From Sphingomonas taxi (lineage in GTDB: Bacteria > Pseudomonadota > Alphaproteobacteria > Sphingomonadales > Sphingomonadaceae), in assembly GCA_003243195.1 (NCBI GenBank), contig QFQI01000006.1:62001-126000 (forward strand): a DNA stretch of 64,000 nt, in the 5' to 3' direction. Positions 17,874 to 27,007 of this stretch are shown one piece after another; the first letter of the stretch is position 1; each line of letters opens with the position of its first letter. The position numbers were made by a program, and so were the translations under genes. Under the pieces are notes generated by a model. The model searched no databases. It had not been told where the DNA came from and saw only the letters and a program-made list of their open reading frames with translations.

Positions 17874-19115
17874 TCACCCGCGTGCGTGTTCGCCTTGCAC
17901 GACGATCTCCGCCGGCAGTGGGTGGCCCAGGAACGCGCTCGGGCTGGCGGTCAGGCCATAGGCGCCGGCCATGAACACCGCGACGACATCCCCGTCCGCG
18001 ACCGTCGGCAGCGCGACGCGGTCGCCCAGCCGATCGAGCGGGGTGCACAGGCAACCGACCACCGACACCTCGCCCTCCGCCGCCGCGCCCATCCGCGTGG
18101 CCACCGCCAACGGATAGTTGCGCCGCACCACCGTGCCGAAATTGCCGCTCGCCGCCAGTTGGTGGTGCAGCCCGCCGTCCACGACCACGAACGTCTCGCC
18201 GCGGCTGCGCTTCACATCGACGACGCGCGTCAGATAGACGCCCGCCTCCGCCACCAGCCAGCGTCCCAGTTCGATCGCGAAGCCGCTGTCGCGCAACGTC
18301 GCGGGGCGCGCCGCCAGCGCCTCGCCCAGCGCGGCGCCGACCCGTTCGACATCCAGCGCCACGTCGCCCGCGAAATACGGCACGCCGAACCCGCCGCCCA
18401 GGTTGACGAGCGGCGGCACCGCGCCCGCTTGCTCCGCCAGCCGCGCGGCCAGCGCCAGCGTCGCCGCCTGCGTCTCCACCAGCGCCGCCGCGTCCAGCGC
18501 CTGCGACCCGGCGAAGATGTGGAAGCCGCGCCAGTCCGCGCCGGCGTCGATCACCGCGCGCACCACGGCCGCCGCATCCTCGGCATCGACGCCGAAGGGC
18601 GAGGCACGGCCGCCCATCTTCATCCCCGACCCGCGCAGTTCCAGATCCGGGTTGACGCGCACCGCGACACGCGGCGCGATGCCCAGCCGCTCACCCGCCG
18701 CCAGCGCACGGCGCGCCTCGCCGGCCGATTCGAGGTTCAGCGTCGCGCCGGCGCGGATCGCCGCCTCCAGTTCCGCATCGCGCTTGCCCGGGCCGGCGAA
18801 GCTGATCGCCGCCGCCGGCTTCACCGCCAGCGCGCGCGCCAGTTCGCCCGCCGAGGCGACGTCCAGCCCGTCGACCAGCGGCGCTATCCGCTCCAGCAAC
18901 GCCGGCAGCGGATTGGCCTTGATCGCATAATGCAGGTCGATCGCCGCCGGCATCGCGGCGCGGAAGCGCGCGATCCGCGCCGCGACGATCGCCGCGTCAT
19001 GGACGAACAGCGGCGAGCCGTGTTCGGCGACCAGCGCCTCGGCCACGCGCCCCCCGATCGTCAGCATCCCGTGCTGGCCGGCGAATTCGGGCGGGATCGG
19101 CCCCATCGGCTTCAT
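17874..19115 (-). CDS. PLP-dependent decarboxylase, exosortase A system-associated
   Basis: A 413-residue fold-type III PLP decarboxylase related to diaminopimelate and ornithine decarboxylases. The PLP lysine lies in YAIKANPLPALLERI (about residues 63-77), with the phosphate-binding GGGFGVPYF, the substrate/dimer segment ELGRWLVAEAG and the catalytic cysteine region GCLCTPLDRL. The sequence resembles the decarboxylase subgroup found beside exosortase A. Its start overlaps the ligase stop by 4 bp (ATGA), so the two are translationally coupled. With the ligase and the divergent acyl carrier protein it probably builds an amino-acid-derived group on the carrier; the product is unknown. Confidence 0.88.
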   Translation of the reverse strand: MKPMGPIPPEFAGQHGMLTIGGRVAEALVAEHGSPLFVHDAAIVAARIARFRAAMPAAIDLHYAIKANPLPALLERIAPLVDGLDVASAGELARALAVKPAAAISFAGPGKRDAELEAAIRAGATLNLESAGEARRALAAGERLGIAPRVAVRVNPDLELRGSGMKMGGRASPFGVDAEDAAAVVRAVIDAGADWRGFHIFAGSQALDAAALVETQAATLALAARLAEQAGAVPPLVNLGGGFGVPYFAGDVALDVERVGAALGEALAARPATLRDSGFAIELGRWLVAEAGVYLTRVVDVKRSRGETFVVVDGGLHHQLAASGNFGTVVRRNYPLAVATRMGAAAEGEVSVVGCLCTPLDRLGDRVALPTVADGDVVAVFMAGAYGLTASPSAFLGHPLPAEIVVQGEHARG

Positions 19116-20611
19116 CGTCCGTCTCCCCGTACGGCGGCGGCGATCGCGGCGCGGTCCAGCTTGCCGTTGGCGTTGCGGGGCAGGTCGGCATGCCAGTCGA
19201 TGCGCTGCGGCTGCATATAGAGCGGCAGGTCGCGCTTCAGCCGCTCGCGCAGTGCCGCTTCCCGATCGGCCGCGCCGCGCGCGACCAGCACGATCGCCTG
19301 TCCCAGCCGCGCGTCGGGCACGCCGACCGCCACCGCCTCCGCGACGTCGCCGTGCGCGGTCGCCGCTTCCTCGATCTCGGTCGGGCTGACGCGGTGCCCG
19401 GCGGTCTTTATCATTTCGTCGTTACGGCCGACGAAGCGCAGCAGCCCGGCCGCATCCGCCACCACCGTGTCGCCGGACCATACCGCCATGCCGGGCGCCC
19501 GCGCGAAGGGCGGGGCGGGGCGGAAGCGCTGCGCGGTGCGCGCGGCGTCCCGCCAATAGCCCTGCGCGACCAGCGGGCCGGCATGGACCAGCTCGCCCGG
19601 CTCGCCCGCCGCCGCCGCATGGCCGTCGGGGCGCACCACCAGCACCTCCGCGAACGGGATCGCCCGTCCGATCGATTCCGGGTGCGCATCGACCAGCTCC
19701 GGCGGCAGGTAGGTGGAGCGAAACGCCTCGGTAAGCCCGTACATCGGGAACAGCCGCGCGCGATCGAAACGGGAGCGGAGCGCGCGCACCATCGCCGGCG
19801 TGAGCGCACCGCCGGAGTTGGTCAGCCGCCGCAGCCGCGCCGCGGTGGTGGCGGGCCAGTCGGCCTCCAGCAACTGCGTCCACAGCGGCGGCACGCCGGC
19901 GAGCGTCGTCGCCCCGGTGCGCTCCACCGCCTTCACCACGTCGCGGGCGGTCAGATAATCGAGCGGCGCGACGCTCGCCCCGGCCGCCCAGGTCGAGAAC
20001 AACTGGTTCTGGCCGTAATCGAAGCCGAACGGCAGCACCGCCAGCACGCGGTCGTCCGCCTCGATCCCCAGATAATGCGCGACGCTGATCGCCCCCAGCC
20101 ACAGATTGGCGTGGCTGAGCATCACCCCCTTGGGCCGCCCGGTCGATCCGGAGGTGTAGAGGATCGCCGCCAATGCGTCGGTGTCCGCCGCCGACGCCGG
20201 CAGCGCGTCGCCGGTGCCGGCGTCAATCGCCACCGCGCAGCCGGACGGCACGTCGCCATCCTCCAGCGTGGCGGCGCGTGCCGGCTGCGTCAGCAGCAGC
20301 GACGCGCCGCTGTCGGACAGGATGTGCGCCACCTGCGCGCGGCGCAGCACCGGGTTGACGGGGACGTGCACCAGCCCGGCGCGCGCCGCCGCCAGCGGCA
20401 TCCAGCACGCCTCGCGCGTCTTGGGCAGCCATGTCGCGACGCGCGCGCCGGGGGCCAGCCGCAGCGCGGCCAGCCACCCCGCCAGCCGCGCCACCGCCTC
20501 CCGCGCGGCGGCATGATCGACCGTGCCGGCGCGATCGACCAGCGCGGGCGCGTCCGGGGCGCCGCGCAGGACGTGGTCGATCGGGCGGGGATGGGGGTCG
20601 AGCGGGACCAT
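19112..20611 (-). CDS. Acyl-CoA/ACP ligase (AMP-forming), exosortase A system-associated
   Basis: A 499-residue adenylate-forming enzyme that activates a carboxylic or amino acid as an acyl-AMP and transfers it to a thiol. Core motifs are all visible: LYTSGSTGRPKGVML (P-loop), MYGLTEAF, the hinge GRNDEMIKTAGHRVSP, and the catalytic lysine in NANGKLDR near the C-terminus. The start is taken at ATG 20611 with a purine-rich GGGGG upstream; the open frame 36 bases further is not needed. It faces away from the acyl carrier protein gene with a 101-bp divergent gap, and overlaps the decarboxylase downstream. The carrier is the likely acceptor. Confidence 0.88.
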   Translation of the reverse strand: MVPLDPHPRPIDHVLRGAPDAPALVDRAGTVDHAAAREAVARLAGWLAALRLAPGARVATWLPKTREACWMPLAAARAGLVHVPVNPVLRRAQVAHILSDSGASLLLTQPARAATLEDGDVPSGCAVAIDAGTGDALPASAADTDALAAILYTSGSTGRPKGVMLSHANLWLGAISVAHYLGIEADDRVLAVLPFGFDYGQNQLFSTWAAGASVAPLDYLTARDVVKAVERTGATTLAGVPPLWTQLLEADWPATTAARLRRLTNSGGALTPAMVRALRSRFDRARLFPMYGLTEAFRSTYLPPELVDAHPESIGRAIPFAEVLVVRPDGHAAAAGEPGELVHAGPLVAQGYWRDAARTAQRFRPAPPFARAPGMAVWSGDTVVADAAGLLRFVGRNDEMIKTAGHRVSPTEIEEAATAHGDVAEAVAVGVPDARLGQAIVLVARGAADREAALRERLKRDLPLYMQPQRIDWHADLPRNANGKLDRAAIAAAVRGDGR

Positions 20612-20712
20612 GACGCCCCCCTTACGGCCAGCCGTTGCGAAATTCACCCCTTGCGCCTAACGCCACGCCGACCCGCCAGCTTGCGACCGAGCGGCGACGA
20701 AGTGGAGGATGC

Positions 20713-20985
20713 GTGATTCCCGAAGGCACGAGCGAGATCGAGGCCACCGTGCGCGCGGTGCTGGTCGATGTGCTGGCGCTGGCGCCGGCGCGGGTGGACG
20801 CCTTCACCGCCGACACGCCGCTGTTCGGCGCGCTGCCGGAGCTGGATTCGATGGCGGTGGCCGGCGTGCTGACCGAATTGGAGGACCGGCTGGGCATCGT
20901 GATCGAGGATGACGAGGTGGACGGCGAGATGCTGGAAAGCTTCGGCGCGCTGGTGACGTTCGCGACCGGCAAGGCGCTGGTGTGA
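20713..20985 (+). CDS. Acyl carrier protein, exosortase A system-associated
   Basis: A 90-residue acidic carrier protein with GTG start at 20713 and GGAGG ribosome-binding site at 20704-20708. The phosphopantetheine attachment serine is S46 in the ELDSMAVAGVL motif. It is not the housekeeping AcpP: the helix II sequence differs and it lies apart from fatty-acid genes. Its divergent neighbours are an AMP-forming ligase and a PLP decarboxylase, a set seen together in exosortase A loci. It presumably carries the acyl or aminoacyl group these enzymes make. Confidence 0.88.
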   Translation: MIPEGTSEIEATVRAVLVDVLALAPARVDAFTADTPLFGALPELDSMAVAGVLTELEDRLGIVIEDDEVDGEMLESFGALVTFATGKALV

Positions 20986-21020
20986 TCGACGGATGGAATC
21001 GGTCGCGCGCCGTTGTAAGA

Positions 21021-21113
21021 GACGGTCCGGACATGCGCTGAGCGCGCATGTGGAGGAGCGGGACGGCACCGCCGCGAAACGCGCCCTTCGCAAGTGTTCA
21101 GACGGACTCTGAG
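21021..21113 (+). repeat. Structured intergenic element, copy C
   Basis: About 93 bp between the carrier protein and the DUF1272 gene. It shares with copies A (33301-33390) and B (34339-34422) the core GGCACCGCC, a following hairpin region, and the 3' end TTCAGACGGACTCTGAG. Here GGTCCG at the 5' end pairs with CGGAC near the 3' end, and an internal perfect hairpin ACATGCGC/GCGCATGT is present. It ends five bases before the DUF1272 start. Confidence 0.55.
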
Positions 21114-21118
21114 GCGGA

Positions 21119-21346
21119 ATGATGCTGGAGATGCGACCCGATTGCGAACGCTGCGGCGTGGATCTGCCCGCGGACGAGGGTGGCGCGTTCATCTGCTCGT
21201 TCGAATGCACCTTCTGCGCCGACTGCGCGGACGTGCTGGACGATCATTGCCCGAACTGCGGCGGCGAACTCCTCGACCGCCCGGCGCGCGTCGGCGCGGC
21301 GCTGAAGACGCATCCCGCCTCTACCGAACGGCGGTTTCGCGGATGA
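21119..21346 (+). CDS. DUF1272 zinc-binding small protein
   Basis: A 75-residue protein with a compact cysteine array: CERC, then CSFECTFCADC, then CPNC, typical of DUF1272. The spacing predicts two structural zinc sites. It starts MMLEMRPDCERCG; either of the two adjacent ATGs (21119, 21122) may be used. Its stop overlaps the thiD start (ATGA), so it is translationally coupled to thiamine synthesis, although no role there is known. Function of the family is undetermined. Confidence 0.85.
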   Translation: MMLEMRPDCERCGVDLPADEGGAFICSFECTFCADCADVLDDHCPNCGGELLDRPARVGAALKTHPASTERRFRG

Positions 21347-22167
21347 CGATGCGCGTGCTGATCGTCGCCGGTTCCGATTCGGGCGGCGGAGCGGGTATCC
21401 AGGCCGATATCAAGACCGTGACGATGCTCGGCGGCCATGCGATGACCGCGATCACCGCCGTCACCGCGCAGAATACGCTGGGGGTGCAGGCCGTCCACCC
21501 GCTGCCCCCGGAGATGGTGGTGCAGCAGATGCGCAGTTGCGCGGACGACATCGGCGTGGACGCGGTGAAGATCGGGATGCTCGGCGGCCCCGCCATCGCC
21601 GCGGCGGTGGCCGACGCGCTGCAATCGGGCGGCCCCGACGTGCCGGTGGTGCTCGATCCGGTGATGGTGGCGACCAGCGGCGCGGTGCTGGCCGATCCGG
21701 CGACGGTCGCCGCCTTTGCACGGCTGGCGCGGATCAGCACGCTGGTGACGCCCAATCTTCCCGAGCTCGCGGTCCTGTGCGGGCGCGCGCGGCTGGATGC
21801 CCCCGACGCCGCGCCCGCCGCGCGCGATTATGCCGCCGCGATCGGCGCGCCGGTGCTGGTGAAGGGCGGCCACGCGGACGGCGAGATGGTGGTCGACCGG
21901 CTGATCGACGGTGCCGGCACGGTGGCGGAATGGTCGAACCCGCGCATCCATACGCGCCACAGCCACGGCACCGGCTGCACGCTGGCGAGCGGCATCGCCA
22001 CCGGGCTGGCCGCGGGGCTGACGCTGGAGCCGGCGATCGCGCGCGCGATCCGCTATGTCCGCGCCGCGCTCGCCGCCGCGCCCGGGCTGGGCGCGGGGCA
22101 CGGGCCGATGGGACACGCACTGGGCGTCGCGCCCTTCGACGCGCTGGACCCGCCATGCCCGGTCTGA
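21343..22167 (+). CDS. thiD: Hydroxymethylpyrimidine/phosphomethylpyrimidine kinase
   Basis: Phosphorylates hydroxymethylpyrimidine twice to give HMP diphosphate, the pyrimidine precursor of thiamine. The 274-residue ribokinase-fold protein begins MTMRVLIVAGSDSGGGAGIQ with the substrate-binding GSDSGGGAG, has the LDPVMVATSGA strand, VLVKGGHADG, and the catalytic anion-hole motif SHGTGCTLASGIATGLA. Its start overlaps the DUF1272 stop by 4 bp, and its end overlaps the rnhB start by 13 bp. No TPP riboswitch was recognised upstream. Confidence 0.95.
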   Translation: MTMRVLIVAGSDSGGGAGIQADIKTVTMLGGHAMTAITAVTAQNTLGVQAVHPLPPEMVVQQMRSCADDIGVDAVKIGMLGGPAIAAAVADALQSGGPDVPVVLDPVMVATSGAVLADPATVAAFARLARISTLVTPNLPELAVLCGRARLDAPDAAPAARDYAAAIGAPVLVKGGHADGEMVVDRLIDGAGTVAEWSNPRIHTRHSHGTGCTLASGIATGLAAGLTLEPAIARAIRYVRAALAAAPGLGAGHGPMGHALGVAPFDALDPPCPV

Positions 22168-22761
22168 AGCACGAAAAGCTGTGCCTTCCCCCGGTGGCGG
22201 GGGTGGACGAGGCGGGGCGCGGGCCGCTGGCCGGGCCGGTGGTCGCCTGCGCGCTGGTGCTGCCGGTGAAGGGCGTGCCGCGCGGGATCGATGATTCGAA
22301 GCGGCTGCCCGCCGCCGAACGCGCGCGCCTGTATGCGCGGCTCACCGATTGCGCGGCGCTCGGCGTCGGCATCGTCGAACCGGCGGAGATCGACGCGCTC
22401 AACATCTACTGGGCGACGATGAAGGCGATGACGCTGGCGGTGGACCGGCTGACGGCGGTGCTGGGGTGCGTGCCCGGGCATGTGCTGGTCGATGGCAACC
22501 GCCTGCCGCGCTGGGGCTATGCCGCCACCGCGATCGTCGGTGGCGACGCACAGAGCCGCTCGATCGCCGCGGCGTCGATCGTCGCCAAGCATACCCGCGA
22601 CCAGATCATGATCGCCGCCGCCGAATCGCACCCGCATTACGGCTGGCACGCGAACAAGGGCTATGGCAGCGCGCAGCATCTCGCCGCGTTGCGCGAACAC
22701 GGGCCCACGCCGCTGCACCGGCGCAGCTTCGCGCCGGTCGCGCAATGTGTTCTGCCGCTGT

Positions 22762-22763
<2 letters not shown>
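22155..22763 (+). CDS. rnhB: Ribonuclease HII
   Basis: Removes RNA from RNA-DNA hybrids and initiates excision of misincorporated ribonucleotides. The 202-residue product has the catalytic pair D18-E19 in AGVDEAGRGPLAGPV, the third acidic residue in LVDGNRLP, the fourth region SIVAKHTRD, and the conserved HYGWHANKGYG before the C-terminus. The start at ATG 22155 gives a 13-bp overlap with thiD. The gene runs directly into the ccrM control region, whose first GANTC site overlaps its stop codon. Confidence 0.95.
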
Positions 22764-24081
<1,318 letters not shown>

Positions 24082-24160
24082 CCGCGTCTGTGTGACCCAC
24101 GATGTCGCGGCGATCGCCGCCGCGCTTTCGCGGCACTGGTGTGGCGGCTAGGGCGACACC

Positions 24161-25225
24161 ATGACCCTGCACCTCCGCCCGATCCACTTCACCGACGCGC
24201 CCTTCGCCTACCCGGACGGCGCGGTCGCCCGGCTGGCGGGCGGGATGCAGTGGTTCGCCGCCTATGAGGCGATCGGGGAGGGCGGCCGTCGCATCGTGCC
24301 GGTCGCGCAGATCGCGACGCTCGGCGAGCGCGCCGCCACGCTCCACGCGCGCATCACCGCCCCGCGTGCGCCATGGACGCTGGCGCATCGCACGCTGCGC
24401 TTCGACCAGCCGCTGGTCGCCGGCATCCTGAACGTCACGCCGGACAGTTTCTCCGACGGCGGCGCGCATGTCGACGACCCCGCCGGCGCCGCGTCCGCGG
24501 GCATGGCGATGGCGGCGGCGGGCGCGGCGGTGGTCGACGTCGGCGGCGAATCGACGCGGCCCGGCGCGGCGCTGGTGTGGGAGGAGGACGAGGCGCGTCG
24601 CGTCGCGCCGGTGATCGAACGCCTGGCCCACGGTGGCGCGCTGGTGTCGGTCGACACGCGCAAGGCGGCGGTGATGGAAACGGCGCTGGCGGCCGGCGCG
24701 GGGATCGTCAACGACGTGTCCGCGCTGCTGTGGGACGATCGCGCGCTCGATCTGGTCGTGCGCACCGGCGCGCCGGTGATCCTGATGCACTCGCCCGATC
24801 CGCGCGCTGGCGGGCATGGCCGGCCGGCCTATCGCGACGTCGTGACCGAGGTGTTCGACTGGCTGGAGGCACGGGTCGACGCGGTGGTCGCGGCCGGCGT
24901 GGAGCGCGCGAAGGTGATGGTCGATCCCGGCATCGGTTTCGGCAAGTCGCTGGCCGACAATCTCGCGTTGCTGAACGGGCTGGCGATCTTCCACGGGCTG
25001 GGGTGCCCGGTGATGCTGGGCGCGAGCCGCAAGCGCCTGATCGGTGCGCTCGACAACGAGGCGCCGGTGGCGGCGCGGCTGGGCGGATCGGTCGCGCTCG
25101 CGCTGGCCGGTGCGCAGGCCGGCGTCCAGTTGCTGCGCGTCCATGACGTGGCGGAGACGGTGCAGGCGCTGCGCGTCTGGCGCGGTCTGCGCGATCGCGC
25201 GCTGACCGCGATGCCATGTTCCTGA
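24161..25225 (+). CDS. folP: Dihydropteroate synthase
   Basis: Condenses p-aminobenzoate with hydroxymethyl-dihydropterin pyrophosphate in folate synthesis; target of sulfonamides. The 354-residue product has the catalytic core from about residue 83: AGILNVTPDSFSDGG, VDVGGESTRPGA, VSVDTRK, IVNDVSAL, VILMHSPDP, VDPGIGFGKSLADN and LGASRKRL. About 80 residues precede the core (typical enzymes are about 280 residues), containing no motif I recognise. The start at ATG 24161 gives this extension in-frame with coding-like composition, so it is probably real. No other folate gene adjoins it. Confidence 0.93.
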   Translation: MTLHLRPIHFTDAPFAYPDGAVARLAGGMQWFAAYEAIGEGGRRIVPVAQIATLGERAATLHARITAPRAPWTLAHRTLRFDQPLVAGILNVTPDSFSDGGAHVDDPAGAASAGMAMAAAGAAVVDVGGESTRPGAALVWEEDEARRVAPVIERLAHGGALVSVDTRKAAVMETALAAGAGIVNDVSALLWDDRALDLVVRTGAPVILMHSPDPRAGGHGRPAYRDVVTEVFDWLEARVDAVVAAGVERAKVMVDPGIGFGKSLADNLALLNGLAIFHGLGCPVMLGASRKRLIGALDNEAPVAARLGGSVALALAGAQAGVQLLRVHDVAETVQALRVWRGLRDRALTAMPCS

Positions 25226-25290
25226 CGCGATCGTAGCAAAACAATGCTGCGCGCCAAAGTCGTGACGTTCGGGAAACGGATCAAATCGAT

Positions 25291-26193
25291 GTGCGTTGGC
25301 CGCGCATGATCGTCACCGCCGTACCCCGCTTCACCCAGATCGTTCGCGAAGTCTGGAAGCCGCTTCTCGTGCTGTTCGTCTGGGATGTGATCGTCACCAT
25401 CACCTATTTCGTGCTGCCGTTCCGCGCGCCGGAGCTGCCGCTGACGCTGTTCGGCTCCGCGCTGGCGCTGTTCCTCGGCTTCCGCAGCAACTCCGCCTAT
25501 CAGCGCTGGTGGGAGGGACGGTCGCTGTGGGGGCTGATGATCAACGCCAGCCGCAACCTGGCGCGTGCCGCGCGCAATTTCCTGCCCGATCCCGAAGCGT
25601 ATGACATGAAGCGCACGATCGTGCTGCGCCAGATCGCCTATGTGAACGCGCTGCGTTGCCAGTTGCGCAAGCAGAAGGTCGACGACGTGGTGCTGCAATT
25701 CCTGTCGAAGGGTGAGGCGGATTTCGCGCTGTCGCGCACCAACACCGCCAACGGGATCGTCGACGGAACCGGCCGGCGCATCGACCTGTGCCGCCGCAAC
25801 GGCTGGATCGACACCATCCAGCAGGCGTCGATGGAAAGCGTGCTGATCGACATCGCCAATGCGCAAGGGGGGATGGAGCGGCTGAAGAACACGCCGCTGC
25901 CCAACCAGTATCGCTTCTTCCCGACGGTGTTCACCCACCTGTTCTGCATCCTGCTGCCGATCGGCCTGGTGGAGACGCTGGGCTTCACCACCCCGCTCGG
26001 CTCGACGGTGGCGGGGTTGATGTTCCTGGCGGTGCTGGCGATCGGCGACGATCTGGTCGATCCGTTCGCGAATACGGTGCACGACCTGCCGCTGACCGCC
26101 ATGTGCCGCACGATCGAGATCGACCTGCTGCAATCCATCGGCGAGGAAGCGCCCGAGCCGATGGTCGCGGACAAGACGGGCGTGCTGTGGTGA
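25291..26193 (+). CDS. Bestrophin-family membrane protein (putative anion channel)
   Basis: A 300-residue inner-membrane protein of the bacterial bestrophin/YneE family, which form pentameric ion channels. Hydrophobic helices are visible at about 22-40, 45-62, and two in the second half (FPTVFTHLFCILLPIGL and VAGLMFLAVLAIGDD). The family signatures FRSNSAYQRWWEGR (residues 66-79) and DDLVDPFANTVHDLPL are present. GTG 25291 has upstream purines (GGGAAACGGA); ATG 25306 is an alternative start. It is probably monocistronic and convergent with the SDR gene. The ion transported is unknown. Confidence 0.87.
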   Translation: MRWPRMIVTAVPRFTQIVREVWKPLLVLFVWDVIVTITYFVLPFRAPELPLTLFGSALALFLGFRSNSAYQRWWEGRSLWGLMINASRNLARAARNFLPDPEAYDMKRTIVLRQIAYVNALRCQLRKQKVDDVVLQFLSKGEADFALSRTNTANGIVDGTGRRIDLCRRNGWIDTIQQASMESVLIDIANAQGGMERLKNTPLPNQYRFFPTVFTHLFCILLPIGLVETLGFTTPLGSTVAGLMFLAVLAIGDDLVDPFANTVHDLPLTAMCRTIEIDLLQSIGEEAPEPMVADKTGVLW

Positions 26194-26214
26194 GCGCCAG
26201 CCCGAAGGGTGGAA

Positions 26215-26985
26215 CTACAACGTATATCCGCCGTCACTGACCAGCACCGCGCCGGTGACGAGCGCGGCGGCATCGGACAGCAGGAAGCCGATCTGCGCGG
26301 CGATCTCCTCCGCCTTGGCATAGCGGCCCAGCGGCGTGGCGAGCGCCGCCAGCTCGGCGAACGCCGCATCGCGCCCGATCGCGGCGGCGCGTTCCGCGAA
26401 CATCGGCACGGCATCCCATACCGGCGTCTCCACCCCCGCCGGCGCGATCGCATTGACGCGCAGTTGGTCGCGTGCGCCTTCCTTCGCGGCGACCTTCACC
26501 AACTGGATCAGCCCCGCCTTGGACGCGCCATAGGCCGCCACGCCCGGCTCGGCCCTGATCCCCGCGGCGGAGGCGACCGCGACGATCGCGCCCGGCCGCG
26601 TACCGCCCGCCGTCCCCCGCATCGCGCGCATCGCCGCGCGCAGCGTCAGGAACGCGCCGTCGAGATTGACCGACAGGATGCGCCGCCATTCCGCCAGCGG
26701 CAGGTCGGCGATCGGCCCGGCGCCCGCGACGCCGGCGTTGACCACGGCGCCGTGGATGCCGGCGAGCGCCGGTGCGGCATCGTCCCAGAAGCCTTCGTCG
26801 GTGACGTCGCCGGGCAGCAGGTCCAGCGTGCAGCCGACGTCGATACGCGCCAGCGCCTCCGCGTCGCGATCGGCCAGCACCAGCCGGGTCGCACCGCCGG
26901 CGGCGAGGTGCCGCGCGGTGGCGAGGCCGATCCCGGAGGCGGCGCCGGTGACCAGATAGGCGCGGCTGGAAAACGGCAACGACAT
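26215..26985 (-). CDS. Short-chain dehydrogenase/reductase (SDR)
   Basis: A 256-residue NAD(P)-dependent oxidoreductase. The cofactor motif is TGAASGIG (residues 13-20), followed by an acidic LADRDAEAL that favours NAD. The NAG-type segment VVNAGVAG and the catalytic tyrosine-lysine pair (YGASK) are intact, and the C-terminus LVSDGGYTL is typical of the classical SDR family. The substrate cannot be told. It lies 22 bp downstream of an NtrC-type regulator on the same strand and may be co-transcribed with it. Confidence 0.88.
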   Translation of the reverse strand: MSLPFSSRAYLVTGAASGIGLATARHLAAGGATRLVLADRDAEALARIDVGCTLDLLPGDVTDEGFWDDAAPALAGIHGAVVNAGVAGAGPIADLPLAEWRRILSVNLDGAFLTLRAAMRAMRGTAGGTRPGAIVAVASAAGIRAEPGVAAYGASKAGLIQLVKVAAKEGARDQLRVNAIAPAGVETPVWDAVPMFAERAAAIGRDAAFAELAALATPLGRYAKAEEIAAQIGFLLSDAAALVTGAVLVSDGGYTL

Positions 26986-27007
26986 GATGCCGCCATGTCT
27001 GCCCGGC

